From contig NZ_JBCMUN010000011.1 of the NCBI RefSeq assembly GCF_050467285.1, positions 186,001-250,000 on the forward strand: DNA of 64,000 nucleotides, in the 5' to 3' direction. The position numbers and the translations under genes are program-made. Below, piece after piece: positions 8,801 to 17,485 of the stretch (position 1 is its first letter; each line of letters opens with the position of its first letter). The notes beneath the pieces were generated by a model that ran no database searches, had not been told where the DNA came from, and worked only from the letters and a program-made list of their open reading frames with translations. This stretch comes from Paenibacillus_E oryzisoli_A (lineage in GTDB: Bacteria > Bacillota > Bacilli > Paenibacillales > NBRC-103111).

Positions 8801-10420
8801 TCACCCTTCCTCGCGTTTTCCCCTCCAACCGGCGACGACAAATTTTTGCGGAGAGGTGCCTGTTATTTTTTTGAACAGAGTACAGAAGTACTTCTCATTC
8901 TGAATGCCGACCGCTTCCGCGAGCGCCAGATTGGAGTACTCGCGCTTGCGCAGCAGCTCAATCGCCCGCTCGATGCGGCGCCCCGAGACGTAGTCGGTGA
9001 AGTTGATGCCCAGTTCTTTTTTGAACAGCTCGCTGACATAGGAAGGGTTCAAATGGATATGCTCGGCGACAAGCGCAAGGGAAATCGATTCGGTCAGGTG
9101 ATCGTCCACGAAGCGGATCGCCTTGACCATTTCGGCGCGCAGCCCGCTGCTTTCCGCCCGCTGGCTGAGCCGCTCCCACTCGGTGCGCAGACGCTCGACA
9201 AGCTGATGCAGATGTGTACAGTCGGCAAAAGAGACCGGCCCCGCCTCCGCCATCTGACTGGTAGGCAGCAGCCGCTCGCGCAGCCGAATGCACCACGTCT
9301 CGATGTAGCCGAGCAGCTTATCCGCCGGCACCCGGCAGCTGTGCAGCACTTGCAGCAGCGGCGCCAGCTCCTCGCCAACCGAGACGGCGGTGACGCGCTC
9401 CAGCAGCTGCTCGAAGCTGTCTTTCAGCTCGCGCCAGTCGCGCTCGGCGTAGGCAATCCTGCGGTTTGGCGTGACTACCATGCCAAAGCTCGCATAAAAG
9501 GTGTCGCACAGCGCAGCGACAGCTTCCCCATATGCGGCGGCGGCTTGCTCCCAGCCGCTGTGCGTCCGGCTGACGCCAATCGAGACAGATTGGCGCAGAT
9601 AGGTCTGGATGGCGTCATGGATGCGAACGCCAAGCTCATAGTTGTCCCGATCAGTCTGCCCCTCGCTGCCTTTGCGAAAAACGGTCAGCCCCACCAGCAC
9701 GTTCGGCTGGATTTCACAGGCGTAGCATGCCCTGCCGCTGCCACCCAGCACTTCCTCCATGATGTTCAGCATGGCGTACTTCAGCGTGTTGCGGTCTGCC
9801 GGAGAGTAGGTCTGGCAGAACGCCTCGTAGTCGTCAAAACGCACAGCAAAGCAGCCGTAGTGCCGGGGCTCGAAGCTCCGCACCAGATCCGCGCTGCGGC
9901 GCTCCATCGCGGACGGAGATACCTCCCCGCGCAGCAGTTCCTCGAGCAGCTGCTTGCGCAGCCGATGCGAGTTCTCTTTGGCCGAGCCGCTGAGCGATTG
10001 CAGGAGCTGCTCCTTCTGCTCGCGGGCGAGGATGTTGTCCCGCGCTTTTGTCAGCGCAGCCAGCACGTCTTCTTCGCGCAGCGGCACTTTGACCAAATAT
10101 TCGAACACGCCCATCGCAATCGCCTGCTTCGCATAAGCAAAATCCGAGTAGGCGCTCAAGATCAGAAACTCCACGCGGGGCTGACGCTCCCGCACCTCGC
10201 GGATCAGCACGATGCCGTCTTTGCCGGGCATGACAATGTCCGTAATGATCAGATCGGGCCGCAGTTGATCCGCCAGCTCCAGCGCTTCGTCGGCCGAATA
10301 CGCCCGACCCACCAGCCGAAAAGGCAGCTTGCGCTCCGCCCACCGGTGAAAATAGCTTTCCAGCCGCTGCACCATCGGCGGCTCGTCATCTACGATCAGA
10401 CAGGTAACTTCCTTCATCAT
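8801..10420 (-). CDS. Response regulator, YesN-type with AraC DNA-binding domain
   Basis: 539 residues. An N-terminal receiver domain has the acidic pair DDE, the phospho-acceptor Asp in TDIVMPGKDG (about residue 56) and a conserved Lys in VKVPLR. A long middle region precedes the C-terminal AraC/XylS domain with two helix-turn-helix motifs (LALVAEHIHLNPSYVSELFKK; LALAEAVGIQNEKYFCTLFKK). Its start overlaps the kinase stop by four bases (ATGA), so the two are translationally coupled. It probably activates this sugar operon; the 21-bp-phased direct repeats at 15806-15840 are its likely target. Confidence 0.93.
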   Translation of the reverse strand: MMKEVTCLIVDDEPPMVQRLESYFHRWAERKLPFRLVGRAYSADEALELADQLRPDLIITDIVMPGKDGIVLIREVRERQPRVEFLILSAYSDFAYAKQAIAMGVFEYLVKVPLREEDVLAALTKARDNILAREQKEQLLQSLSGSAKENSHRLRKQLLEELLRGEVSPSAMERRSADLVRSFEPRHYGCFAVRFDDYEAFCQTYSPADRNTLKYAMLNIMEEVLGGSGRACYACEIQPNVLVGLTVFRKGSEGQTDRDNYELGVRIHDAIQTYLRQSVSIGVSRTHSGWEQAAAAYGEAVAALCDTFYASFGMVVTPNRRIAYAERDWRELKDSFEQLLERVTAVSVGEELAPLLQVLHSCRVPADKLLGYIETWCIRLRERLLPTSQMAEAGPVSFADCTHLHQLVERLRTEWERLSQRAESSGLRAEMVKAIRFVDDHLTESISLALVAEHIHLNPSYVSELFKKELGINFTDYVSGRRIERAIELLRKREYSNLALAEAVGIQNEKYFCTLFKKITGTSPQKFVVAGWRGKREEG

Positions 10421-12195
10421 GCCTCACTCCTCCCCATCGCGATCCCTGCATCCAAAGCATCATAAGGAAAGGTTAGCGTCACCCGTGTCCCTTTTCCCGG
10501 CTCGCTCCAGACACTCAGTCCATACGGTTCGCCATAATTCAGCCGGATCCGCTGATGAATATTGTACAATCCGATCCGCTTGCGCCGGTCGGCCCGCACG
10601 TCTCCCGGCGCTGCCGCCAGCAGCCGTTCCACCTGTTCCGGCGCCATGCCGCTTCCCTCGTCCACGACCTCCACGATGAGCATATCCTCCTGCCTTTCGG
10701 CTGACAGCCGAATCGGGCCTGACTTCCTGCCGCCCGCGTAGCCGTGGAAGATCGCATTTTCAACAATCGGCTGTAACGCCATCCGCAGAACGGGCTGCTG
10801 CAGCAATTCGGGCGAAATGTCCTCCAGGAGTTCAAATGTACAGTCGTAGCGGACACTTTGGATGTAAATGTAGTCCCTCACATTGCGCAGCTCCTGCTCC
10901 AGCGACACCCGGTCCGAGAAGTCCGTGATGCCATACTCCAGAATCGCGATGAGCGCCTCGATAATCGGATCGACCTGCTGATAGCGCCCGAATGCGACCA
11001 CATTGGAGATCGAGCCCAGCGTGTTGTACAGAAAATGCGGATTAATTTGTGACTGGAGGACTTGGATTTCCAGCTCTTTTTTCTTCCGCTCCCCTTGGTT
11101 CACGTGCTCAATGAGCGTGCGGATACGTCCGAGCATATCGTCGAACGTCTCCGCGAGCTCCCCGAACTCGTCCCGGCGTGTGCTGCGGATGTTGACGTTC
11201 AAATCGCCGTACTTCACCTGGCTGATTTTCCGAATCAAATAGTACACCGGCGTTCGGATCATCCGGGCGATGAAGCCCGCGGTCACGCCGCTCAGCACAA
11301 AGCCCAGCAGCAGCAGGCCGATAAAATACGTCTCTATCCGCTTCAGCGTCGCCTGCAAGGAGCTGCCGCTGTAAAAAGCGAACACAATCCATTTGGTGCG
11401 GGGATTGATGCTTTTCATAATGGTCACGGGATTGCCGTTCATCCGCTCCGCGAACACATCGTCTTTGTTCTGGACGAGCTCGAGACCGTCCCGTTCGTCG
11501 AATTGCAATCGATGATTAACGACGTTAAAAAACCTGCTGCCCACCGGCTCCAGAATGACGCGCCCCTTGTCGTCCAGAATGCTGAGCAACAAATCCGTGC
11601 TGCTCCCGCCCATGTGCTGAAGCCGCTCCTGCAATGCGGTCAGGTTAAGATCGATCGCCAGCGCCATCGGCTCGCCCGCAAACAGGACAGGCTTCGTAAA
11701 GGTCACCGTCCAGCCGGAAAAAAAGCTCGCATACGGCTCGCTTACCCCCACCGTCCCCAACTTATTGCTATACGCGAGGTTATACAGCGGTTCCCGCTCG
11801 GCCAGCGTATCGTTGAGCACTTTGGTGACAGGATTGCCGCCCAGAATGGACAAATCCTTGCGAATCATATAAACATCCGTCAGCATAACGGAATTGTCCC
11901 GATAGACCTTCTCCAGACTGTCCTGGGCCGCGTTCAGATCCCCTTGCCAGGAATCGGCGGAGGACGAGAGCTGGGAGAGCGTATTTTGCACCAGCAGGAA
12001 GTACAGATCGATATATTCCTCTTCTTTCGTGAGGAGCTGCTTGGCCTGATTCAGCTGACTGCTCGTAATTTCATTTTTAATATACCGGTAAGAAAGCGCG
12101 CTAAGGATCGCCTCGGAGCTGAGCACGAAGACAAAACAGACCATGAACAGCCGAAATGAAATATGCGTAAAACTTTTCCTGATCCAATTGCGCAT
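10417..12195 (-). CDS. Sensor histidine kinase, YesM type
   Basis: About 592 residues. An N-terminal membrane segment (residues ~12-35) is followed by an extracellular sensor region, a second membrane segment (near 290), a HAMP linker (residues ~310-360), the His_kinase motif QINPHFLYNTLGSI with phospho-acceptor His, and an HATPase domain (N-box near VENAIFHG, G-box DEGSGM). I chose the ATG at 12195, which has GGAGGAG eight bases upstream. Kinases of this group sense extracellular sugars, often through the neighbouring binding protein, and phosphorylate the AraC-type partner encoded next. Confidence 0.93.
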   Translation of the reverse strand: MRNWIRKSFTHISFRLFMVCFVFVLSSEAILSALSYRYIKNEITSSQLNQAKQLLTKEEEYIDLYFLLVQNTLSQLSSSADSWQGDLNAAQDSLEKVYRDNSVMLTDVYMIRKDLSILGGNPVTKVLNDTLAEREPLYNLAYSNKLGTVGVSEPYASFFSGWTVTFTKPVLFAGEPMALAIDLNLTALQERLQHMGGSSTDLLLSILDDKGRVILEPVGSRFFNVVNHRLQFDERDGLELVQNKDDVFAERMNGNPVTIMKSINPRTKWIVFAFYSGSSLQATLKRIETYFIGLLLLGFVLSGVTAGFIARMIRTPVYYLIRKISQVKYGDLNVNIRSTRRDEFGELAETFDDMLGRIRTLIEHVNQGERKKKELEIQVLQSQINPHFLYNTLGSISNVVAFGRYQQVDPIIEALIAILEYGITDFSDRVSLEQELRNVRDYIYIQSVRYDCTFELLEDISPELLQQPVLRMALQPIVENAIFHGYAGGRKSGPIRLSAERQEDMLIVEVVDEGSGMAPEQVERLLAAAPGDVRADRRKRIGLYNIHQRIRLNYGEPYGLSVWSEPGKGTRVTLTFPYDALDAGIAMGRSEA

Positions 12196-12233
12196 GGGTT
12201 CAGCTCCTCCCCGGTCCCTTGGCTGCAAGCTCG

Positions 12234-12260
12234 AAAAAAGAGGAACTGCCCCCTCTTCTT
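12234..12260 (-). terminator. Intercistronic terminator between binding protein and kinase
   Basis: On the minus strand, AAGAGG and CCTCTT pair around a short loop and are followed by a T-run. It lies 10 to 40 bases after the binding-protein stop codon. Because the kinase follows in the same direction, it probably acts as a leaky attenuator. Confidence 0.7.
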
Positions 12261-12270
12261 CCGGACCCGG

Positions 12271-13884
12271 TTATTTCATCACGCCGTCGCTTTGCAGTTG
12301 TTTCGTGTAGTTGGCGATCGCGTCGTTCAGCTTGAATTTGTCCTGCAGCGTTTTCACATACGTATCCCAGTTGCTGAGCGGCTCTTTGCCGGTTACGAAC
12401 TTCAGCATCATCTCATTTACGTATTTCAGGCGATCTTGCGCCATCACGTCGCTTGGATCATCGAAAACACGCGGGTTAACGTTGTTGTCTTTCAGATAGG
12501 AGGTGTTGATTTTTTGGTTCGCATTGGTGACGTCAGGATTTTGGAAGTCAAAATATACCCCGTCATTTGCGGTACGCACGAATGCATAATTGTAGCGCCA
12601 TTCCACTTCTTTTTCGTTATACGTGGATTTGTCGATCAGTTTCGGCTGGCCGTTGGTCACTGTGAACGTTTTGTCCTTAATACCGTAAGAGAGGTAAGGG
12701 TAAGCGTCTTTGTTCGTATACAAGTATTGGATAAATTCCATAGCGCGCTTCGCTTTGCCCGGATCTTTCATCGCCTCCTTCGAAAGACCGATGATCGACT
12801 GCTGGAACGGCTTCGTATCTAAAATCTGGTCGCCATACGGCCCCTTAGGAGGCGCTATTTGCTTCCAATCCGGCACGCTGCCGCCGGTATCCTGCATCTT
12901 CTTCGTATCCGCCGGCTCCAGGCGGCGCCAGTCTTCGATCATAATGCCAACTTTGCCTTGATACATTTTGTTGTCGCGTTTGAGTCCGTCATCAATGGTC
13001 ACCCAGTCCGGATCGACCACTTTCGCGTCAACCATATCTTTGATAAACTGCAGCGCTTCCTTCATTTTCGGATCGGTGTTGTACACCGCGACCTTGCCGT
13101 CTTTCACGTCGACGAAGTTGGGCTGGACGCCGAACATCCAGAAAATTTGCTGGAAGCCATTGCCGCCAGAGTTGGATCCCAACGAGCCGTCCTTCGGCAG
13201 CATACCGACGAAGCCGTAGGTATCATTTTTCCCATTACCGTCCGGATCATTAAACGTAAACGCCTTCATCACATTGAGCAGCTCTTGCGGGTTGGTCGGC
13301 ACGCTCAGGTTCAGCTTTTTCAGCCACGTACTGTTAATCCACCAGCCGTTGACGCCGCCGACCCCCTCCGAAGCCGGAATGCCGATCATATGGCCTTTAT
13401 ATTTCATCGGCTCGAGCCGGGAAGGATCGAAGGATTTCAGCAAATCCGGGAAGCCTTTCAGCAGATCATCCAGATCGGCCACCAGGCCTTGGTCGTAATA
13501 TTTGATCGCGGAAGCGCGGTCCGGGAACGACACGACGTCCGGAATTTGATTCGAGGAGATGAGCAGGTTGAGCTTATCTTTCCAGCTTTCCCCGCCTAGC
13601 ACCATATCCAGATCGATATTGTTGTCTTTTTCAATCATTTGGCGAATCGGATCCTGATCTTTCGCAGGCATTGGCGTCGTCAAACGGTACCCGATCGTAT
13701 TGTAGAAGCTGATTTTATACTTTTTCGCGTCCTGTGCCGCGCTTGCCGCCGGGGATTGACCGGCTGCCGCCGTTGATGCGGCTGTGCTTGGGGAAGCGGT
13801 GTTGTCCGCTTTGCTGCAGCCTGCCGCCACCGTGCCGAGAAGTACTGTCAAAGCAAGGACCATACTAGCGTTTTTTTGTCTCAT
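12271..13884 (-). CDS. Extracellular sugar-binding lipoprotein (ABC transporter)
   Basis: 537-residue solute-binding protein of the LplA/YtcQ type. A signal peptide with lipobox (VAAGC, Cys at about residue 23) and a Ser/Ala-rich spacer precede the binding domain (KYKISFYNTIGYRLTT ...). It captures an oligosaccharide outside the membrane and delivers it to the two permeases encoded upstream. No ATPase gene is in the operon, as usual for this group, which shares the MsmX-type ATPase. A TATAAT lies at 13907-13912 in the gap to the upstream permease, so an internal promoter is possible but its -35 is poor. Confidence 0.92.
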   Translation of the reverse strand: MRQKNASMVLALTVLLGTVAAGCSKADNTASPSTAASTAAAGQSPAASAAQDAKKYKISFYNTIGYRLTTPMPAKDQDPIRQMIEKDNNIDLDMVLGGESWKDKLNLLISSNQIPDVVSFPDRASAIKYYDQGLVADLDDLLKGFPDLLKSFDPSRLEPMKYKGHMIGIPASEGVGGVNGWWINSTWLKKLNLSVPTNPQELLNVMKAFTFNDPDGNGKNDTYGFVGMLPKDGSLGSNSGGNGFQQIFWMFGVQPNFVDVKDGKVAVYNTDPKMKEALQFIKDMVDAKVVDPDWVTIDDGLKRDNKMYQGKVGIMIEDWRRLEPADTKKMQDTGGSVPDWKQIAPPKGPYGDQILDTKPFQQSIIGLSKEAMKDPGKAKRAMEFIQYLYTNKDAYPYLSYGIKDKTFTVTNGQPKLIDKSTYNEKEVEWRYNYAFVRTANDGVYFDFQNPDVTNANQKINTSYLKDNNVNPRVFDDPSDVMAQDRLKYVNEMMLKFVTGKEPLSNWDTYVKTLQDKFKLNDAIANYTKQLQSDGVMK

Positions 13885-13951
13885 CGAAACCCTCTCCCTA
13901 TGTTCTATTATACATGCTATATCAAGAGTTTCCTCTTAGATATCGAGTGGA

Positions 13952-14821
13952 TTACCCCTTCACGGAGCCTAACAGAACGCCTCTTGTAAAATGCTTCTGG
14001 ATGAACGGGTACACCACCAGAATCGGCAGGGTCGTCACGACGACGGACGCCATTTGCACCGAGATCGGGTTGACCGAGTTCGCCGCTTCCGCAGCGTCAC
14101 CGCTAATGGCGACCGAGGCCAGCAGAATCTGCCTCAGGAACAGCTGAACGGGCTGCTTCGCAGCATCGTTGATATACAGCAGCGCATCAAAGTAGCTGTT
14201 CCAGTGCCACACGGCGTAGAAGAGACCGATCGTAGCGATAATCGGAACCGAGAGTGGGAGCACGATTTTGTATAAAATCGAAAACTCCCCCGCACCGTCT
14301 ATGCGCGCCGCCTCGTCGATCGCTTCCGGCAGCTGTTCGAAGAAGCTTTTGACGATCATCAGATAGAACGCGTTGATCAATCCTGGAATGACCAGCGACC
14401 AGCTGGAGTTCAACAGTCCGACTTGCTTGACGAGCAGGTAGCTCGGAATGATGCCTCCGCTGAACAGCATCGTGAAGACGATGAAAAGCAGGATGCCGCT
14501 GCGGCCGGGCAGCCCTTTGCGGGAAAGCGGCAGCGCCGTGAGGACCGTAAACGCCAGATTGAGCAGCGTGCCGACGATGACGCGGAACAGCGTCACCTGG
14601 TACGCGTCCAGCAAGCGGCCGCCTTGCATAATTTCTTTGTAAGCCGTCCACGTGATGTTCGTCGGAATGATTACCAGCCCGTCGCGCTTGATCACCTCGG
14701 AGATCGGGGTCAGCGAGATGCTGATGACGTAAAGGAACGGGACGACGCAGGAGGCGGCCAGCAGGGCAAGCAGCGTGTAGTTGATCGTTTGCGCGATTTT
14801 GTCGCCGGCGGTTTGATGCAT
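13952..14821 (-). CDS. Carbohydrate ABC transporter permease, YtcP/LplC type
   Basis: About 289 residues with six predicted membrane helices. The EAA-loop signature of binding-protein-dependent permeases is present near EAIDEAARIDGAGEFSILYKIVLP. I use the ATG at 14821, which has a good AGAGGGGGTG site; an upstream ATG at 14842 overlaps the preceding gene. It pairs with the LplB-type permease encoded just before it to form the membrane channel. Confidence 0.93.
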   Translation of the reverse strand: MHQTAGDKIAQTINYTLLALLAASCVVPFLYVISISLTPISEVIKRDGLVIIPTNITWTAYKEIMQGGRLLDAYQVTLFRVIVGTLLNLAFTVLTALPLSRKGLPGRSGILLFIVFTMLFSGGIIPSYLLVKQVGLLNSSWSLVIPGLINAFYLMIVKSFFEQLPEAIDEAARIDGAGEFSILYKIVLPLSVPIIATIGLFYAVWHWNSYFDALLYINDAAKQPVQLFLRQILLASVAISGDAAEAANSVNPISVQMASVVVTTLPILVVYPFIQKHFTRGVLLGSVKG

Positions 14822-14835
14822 GATGTCACCCCCTC

Positions 14836-15738
14836 TTACCAAATTTGTCCATCAAACTTCTTGGCTATGCGATTCGCACCGAGCACGAGGATGAACCCGA
14901 TGATTGACTTGAACAACCCGACGGCTGTTGCGAGGCCAATCCGCCCCTCTTGCATCCCCACGCGGTACACCCACGTTTCGATGACGTCAGCCTTCTCTTG
15001 GTTCAGCGGGTTGATCATCATGAAAATCTGATCGAACCCGACATCGAGAATCGAGCTGAGCCTGAGCACCAGCATCAGCACGATGACGTTGCGGATTCCC
15101 GGCAGCGTGACGTGCCAGAGCTGCCTTGTGCGCGAGGCGCCGTCGACCGTTGCCGCTTCGTACAAGCTCGGGTCAATGCCCGTCAGAGCGGCGAGGTAAA
15201 TAATGGCACCCCAGCCAACCGACTGCCAAATGTCCGTTGTCACGATCAGCGAGCGGATCAGCCCCGGCTCCGTCAGGAGCGAAATCCGTTCCAGATGGAA
15301 AGCGGTCAGCAGTTGGTTAATCAGTCCGGAGCCCGGAGCCATGAAGGCGACCAACAGGCCGTAGATGATCACCCACGACAGGAAGTGCGGCAGATACGTG
15401 AGCGTCTGAATCGTTCGCTTGAACCCGTTCGACGTGACCGCGTTCAGCATGAGCGCCAGCATAATCGGAGCCGGGAACGAGAAGACCAGCTTGTAAAGCG
15501 AAATCAGAATCGTGTTGCCGATGATCTGATTGAAATAGACGCCGTGGAAGAACATCTCGAAATTTTGCATCCCCACCCAGGGGCTTTCCCATAAGCCTTG
15601 CAGCACGTTGTAGTTTTTGAAGGCAGCTGCGATGTAGACCATCGGCACATATTTGAATACCGCGAAATACAGCAAGCCAGGGATTAAAAGCAAGTACATC
15701 ACGCCGTATCTTCGCAGCAGTTGAAGGCTTCGTCTCAT
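14836..15738 (-). CDS. Carbohydrate ABC transporter permease, LplB/YteP type
   Basis: 300 residues, starting MRRSLQLLRRYGVMYLLLIPG, with GGAGGGAGGAG upstream of the ATG at 15738. Six membrane helices and an EAA loop (DPSLYEAATVDGASRTRQLWHVTLPGI) place it in the LplB group. It is the first gene of the minus-strand sugar operon. The open frame runs on upstream to 16065, but that stretch is intergenic repeat DNA and has no ribosome binding site. Confidence 0.93.
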   Translation of the reverse strand: MRRSLQLLRRYGVMYLLLIPGLLYFAVFKYVPMVYIAAAFKNYNVLQGLWESPWVGMQNFEMFFHGVYFNQIIGNTILISLYKLVFSFPAPIMLALMLNAVTSNGFKRTIQTLTYLPHFLSWVIIYGLLVAFMAPGSGLINQLLTAFHLERISLLTEPGLIRSLIVTTDIWQSVGWGAIIYLAALTGIDPSLYEAATVDGASRTRQLWHVTLPGIRNVIVLMLVLRLSSILDVGFDQIFMMINPLNQEKADVIETWVYRVGMQEGRIGLATAVGLFKSIIGFILVLGANRIAKKFDGQIW

Positions 15739-15774
15739 CCTGTTGTCTCCTCCCTCCTTGATCTCTATACTTCG

Positions 15775-15840
15775 ATTATAGAGAGACGGGGCGAGGCATC
15801 CCTCCAAATTCTTCGGCAGAAAGTCTAAAATCTTCGGCAG
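15775..15840 (-). promoter_or_regulatory. Sugar operon promoter with phased direct repeats (likely AraC-type activator site)
   Basis: On the minus strand a perfect -10 (TATAAT, 15775-15780) has no good -35. Directly upstream of the -35 position are two near-identical 14-base repeats, 15806-15819 and 15827-15840, sharing CTTCGGCAG on the plus strand. Their start-to-start distance is 21 bp, two helical turns. This matches the way AraC-family activators bind tandem sites next to a weak -35. Binding by the operon's own regulator is inferred. Confidence 0.6.
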
Positions 15841-16184
15841 CAGCTGAAGTACCCGAATGTGCAAAGAAACGTGATGCCCGTTAGCGGGATAGGGTGAACT
15901 AAGAACGAACAGGATCATCCAGATGCGGAAGCGAGGGGGATTGGAGGACATCCAAAACTGCAAATGAGCAGGAATCTTGCCCGTTTCCTTTCTGATTTGG
16001 TGGAATGCCTGCGGATTGGCAGGTATTTCGAGTGTAAATCCTCTTTTTGAGCGGAATCGGTTCAAAAAAACTGCTTTATCGCAGGCATTTGGCTGAACAC
16101 GCCATTTTTGCGGAAAATTCCTGCTTGTTCGCAGGAATTAGCCTGTCCGCCTCGCCCCTCTCCCCATCTACATCTGTAGAGGGC
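15841..16184. repeat. Four copies of a CTGC-(6)-GCAGGAAT mini-hairpin
   Basis: No gene is supported. Short inverted repeats of the form (C)CTGC, six variable bases, GCAGG, then AATT-like sequence occur at 15958-15978, 16008-16027, 16071-16089 and 16120-16139. The same family recurs three times at 29600-29730. Confidence 0.7.
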
Positions 16185-16218
16185 GGCAAAAAGCCGACTC
16201 TCACGGGGAGAGTCGGCT
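16185..16218 (-). terminator. Terminator of the GH43-like gene
   Basis: Stem AGCCGACTCTC/GAGAGTCGGCT with a short loop. On the minus strand it is followed by TTTTTG, so it ends transcripts of the gene at 16354-17367, about 135 bases past its stop. Confidence 0.85.
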
Positions 16219-16297
16219 CGATTGGCTGATCGTAAGTGGTCGATGGCGCTGCTGAGACAGCAGGGGGAACCACAGGCTGGCAGCCGGCATCACCGGC

Positions 16298-16353
16298 GGA
16301 GCATATAGGGGAGCGCGTAGAGAACCATGTAGGGAGCATATAGGGGAGCGCGT
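16298..16353. repeat. 21-bp direct repeat
   Basis: An identical 21-base sequence (starting GGAGCATATAGGGG) is found at 16298-16318 and 16333-16353, with the second copy touching the stop codon of the GH43-like gene. Confidence 0.85.
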
Positions 16354-17367
16354 TCATTCACGCTGCCTCCCTAATGGAATTTGGACATTATACGCTCGGC
16401 TGCCGTGCTGTTCGAGCACAGCGCAAAGCAGTACGCGAGGCTGGCCGTCCGCATCCCGCCACACCTGCGGCCGTTCCAGCCGCAGTACGGATTGCGTCGA
16501 GCCGTTCGCCCACGGAATGGCAAGCTCGAAGGCCAGTGCATGAGGCGCGGGCTGCCAGTCGAAGCCGTCACGCGATGCAAACAGCGCGACACTTCCCCGG
16601 CCCGCTCCCGTGAAATAGCCTTGGAAGTCTTTCATGAGCGCATAGAATCGATCTTCCTGCCACCAGATGCAAGGGTCCTCCACCGCCCAATCGTGCGTCG
16701 GATTCGTCACCGTCGGCTGTGCCGCCTTGCGGAACGGGCCGAGCGGGTGATCCGCCACCGCGCTGCCTGCGTTGACAGCGCCGCCTTTCGGCGGCGGGCC
16801 TTCGGCCACGCCTTTGTACATCATGAGCACACGGCCGTCCGGCATCTCGCACACCGTCGGATTGCTCGTCATCAGGCCGTCCCACGCGCCCGGCGTCGTG
16901 TCGATAAGCGGTGTCGGCTGACGTTCCCATGGCCCTGACGGATGGTCGGCGACCGCGACACCGATCCGCTGATTATTCCGGTACGCCCACCAGGTCTCTT
17001 CATCCACAGGGCGGTCCAGCGGGAAATCCGGGCCGTGCGTGCCCATGTAGTACAGATAATAGCGGCCGCGATAAGGCACAATTACCGGATTATGCACAAC
17101 GTCCCGGTCCCAGCGCGGTTCTCCCTCCCGGCACGCCCATAACGCATCCACATGACGGAAAGGTCCGAGCGGACTGTCCGCCACCGCATACGCCATCTCC
17201 GAATGGGTGGCCCACGCCTCAAACCCGGCAGCTTCGGGCCATCGGGAGTAGATCAAGTAATATCTCCCCTCAGCATCACGTGTCATTGAACCGCACCAGA
17301 CATGCCATCCTTCCAGCTCAAACTTGGCCTCCACAGGCACGGGCTGCAGCAATTCTTGAAAATTCAT
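16354..17367 (-). CDS. GH43/GH32-like glycosidase (five-bladed propeller type)
   Basis: 337 residues, no signal peptide. The sequence shows repeated blade-like strands: GRYYLIYSRWP, GRYYLYYMGTHG, GRVLMMYKGVAEG, and VEDPCIWWQEDRFYALMKDF. The pattern NPVIVPYRGRYYLYY and VEDPCIWW is typical of GH43/GH32-like enzymes, where acidic residues at blade starts do catalysis. AGGAGAG lies upstream of the ATG at 17367. It is transcribed alone, as a terminator follows it and the sugar operon starts 600 bases further on. Likely intracellular oligosaccharide hydrolase; substrate unknown. Confidence 0.75.
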   Translation of the reverse strand: MNFQELLQPVPVEAKFELEGWHVWCGSMTRDAEGRYYLIYSRWPEAAGFEAWATHSEMAYAVADSPLGPFRHVDALWACREGEPRWDRDVVHNPVIVPYRGRYYLYYMGTHGPDFPLDRPVDEETWWAYRNNQRIGVAVADHPSGPWERQPTPLIDTTPGAWDGLMTSNPTVCEMPDGRVLMMYKGVAEGPPPKGGAVNAGSAVADHPLGPFRKAAQPTVTNPTHDWAVEDPCIWWQEDRFYALMKDFQGYFTGAGRGSVALFASRDGFDWQPAPHALAFELAIPWANGSTQSVLRLERPQVWRDADGQPRVLLCAVLEQHGSRAYNVQIPLGRQRE

Positions 17368-17485
17368 AGTTTCATCTCTCCTGGCGGTTTTTGGCTTGCA
17401 ACCAGTATAAATCGGTTCAGGAGTGAAAGAGTTTCAAATCTTTGGCGGATGGTTTGAAGATTTGGGGAGGTGCCGCTGTATTTCC

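Noticed and set aside
8600..10465. 621-codon plus-strand open frame
   Set aside because: It lies opposite the response regulator and glycosidase genes, whose domains are clear. High GC third positions make long antisense frames.
15739..16065. N-terminal extension of the LplB-type permease
   Set aside because: The frame is open, but it runs over the promoter and mini-hairpin repeats. The real start at 15738 has a good ribosome binding site and the family N-terminus.
15958..16139. CRISPR or attachment sites
   Set aside because: Units are self-complementary mini-hairpins at uneven spacing with unrelated flanks, which fits an intergenic repeat family.
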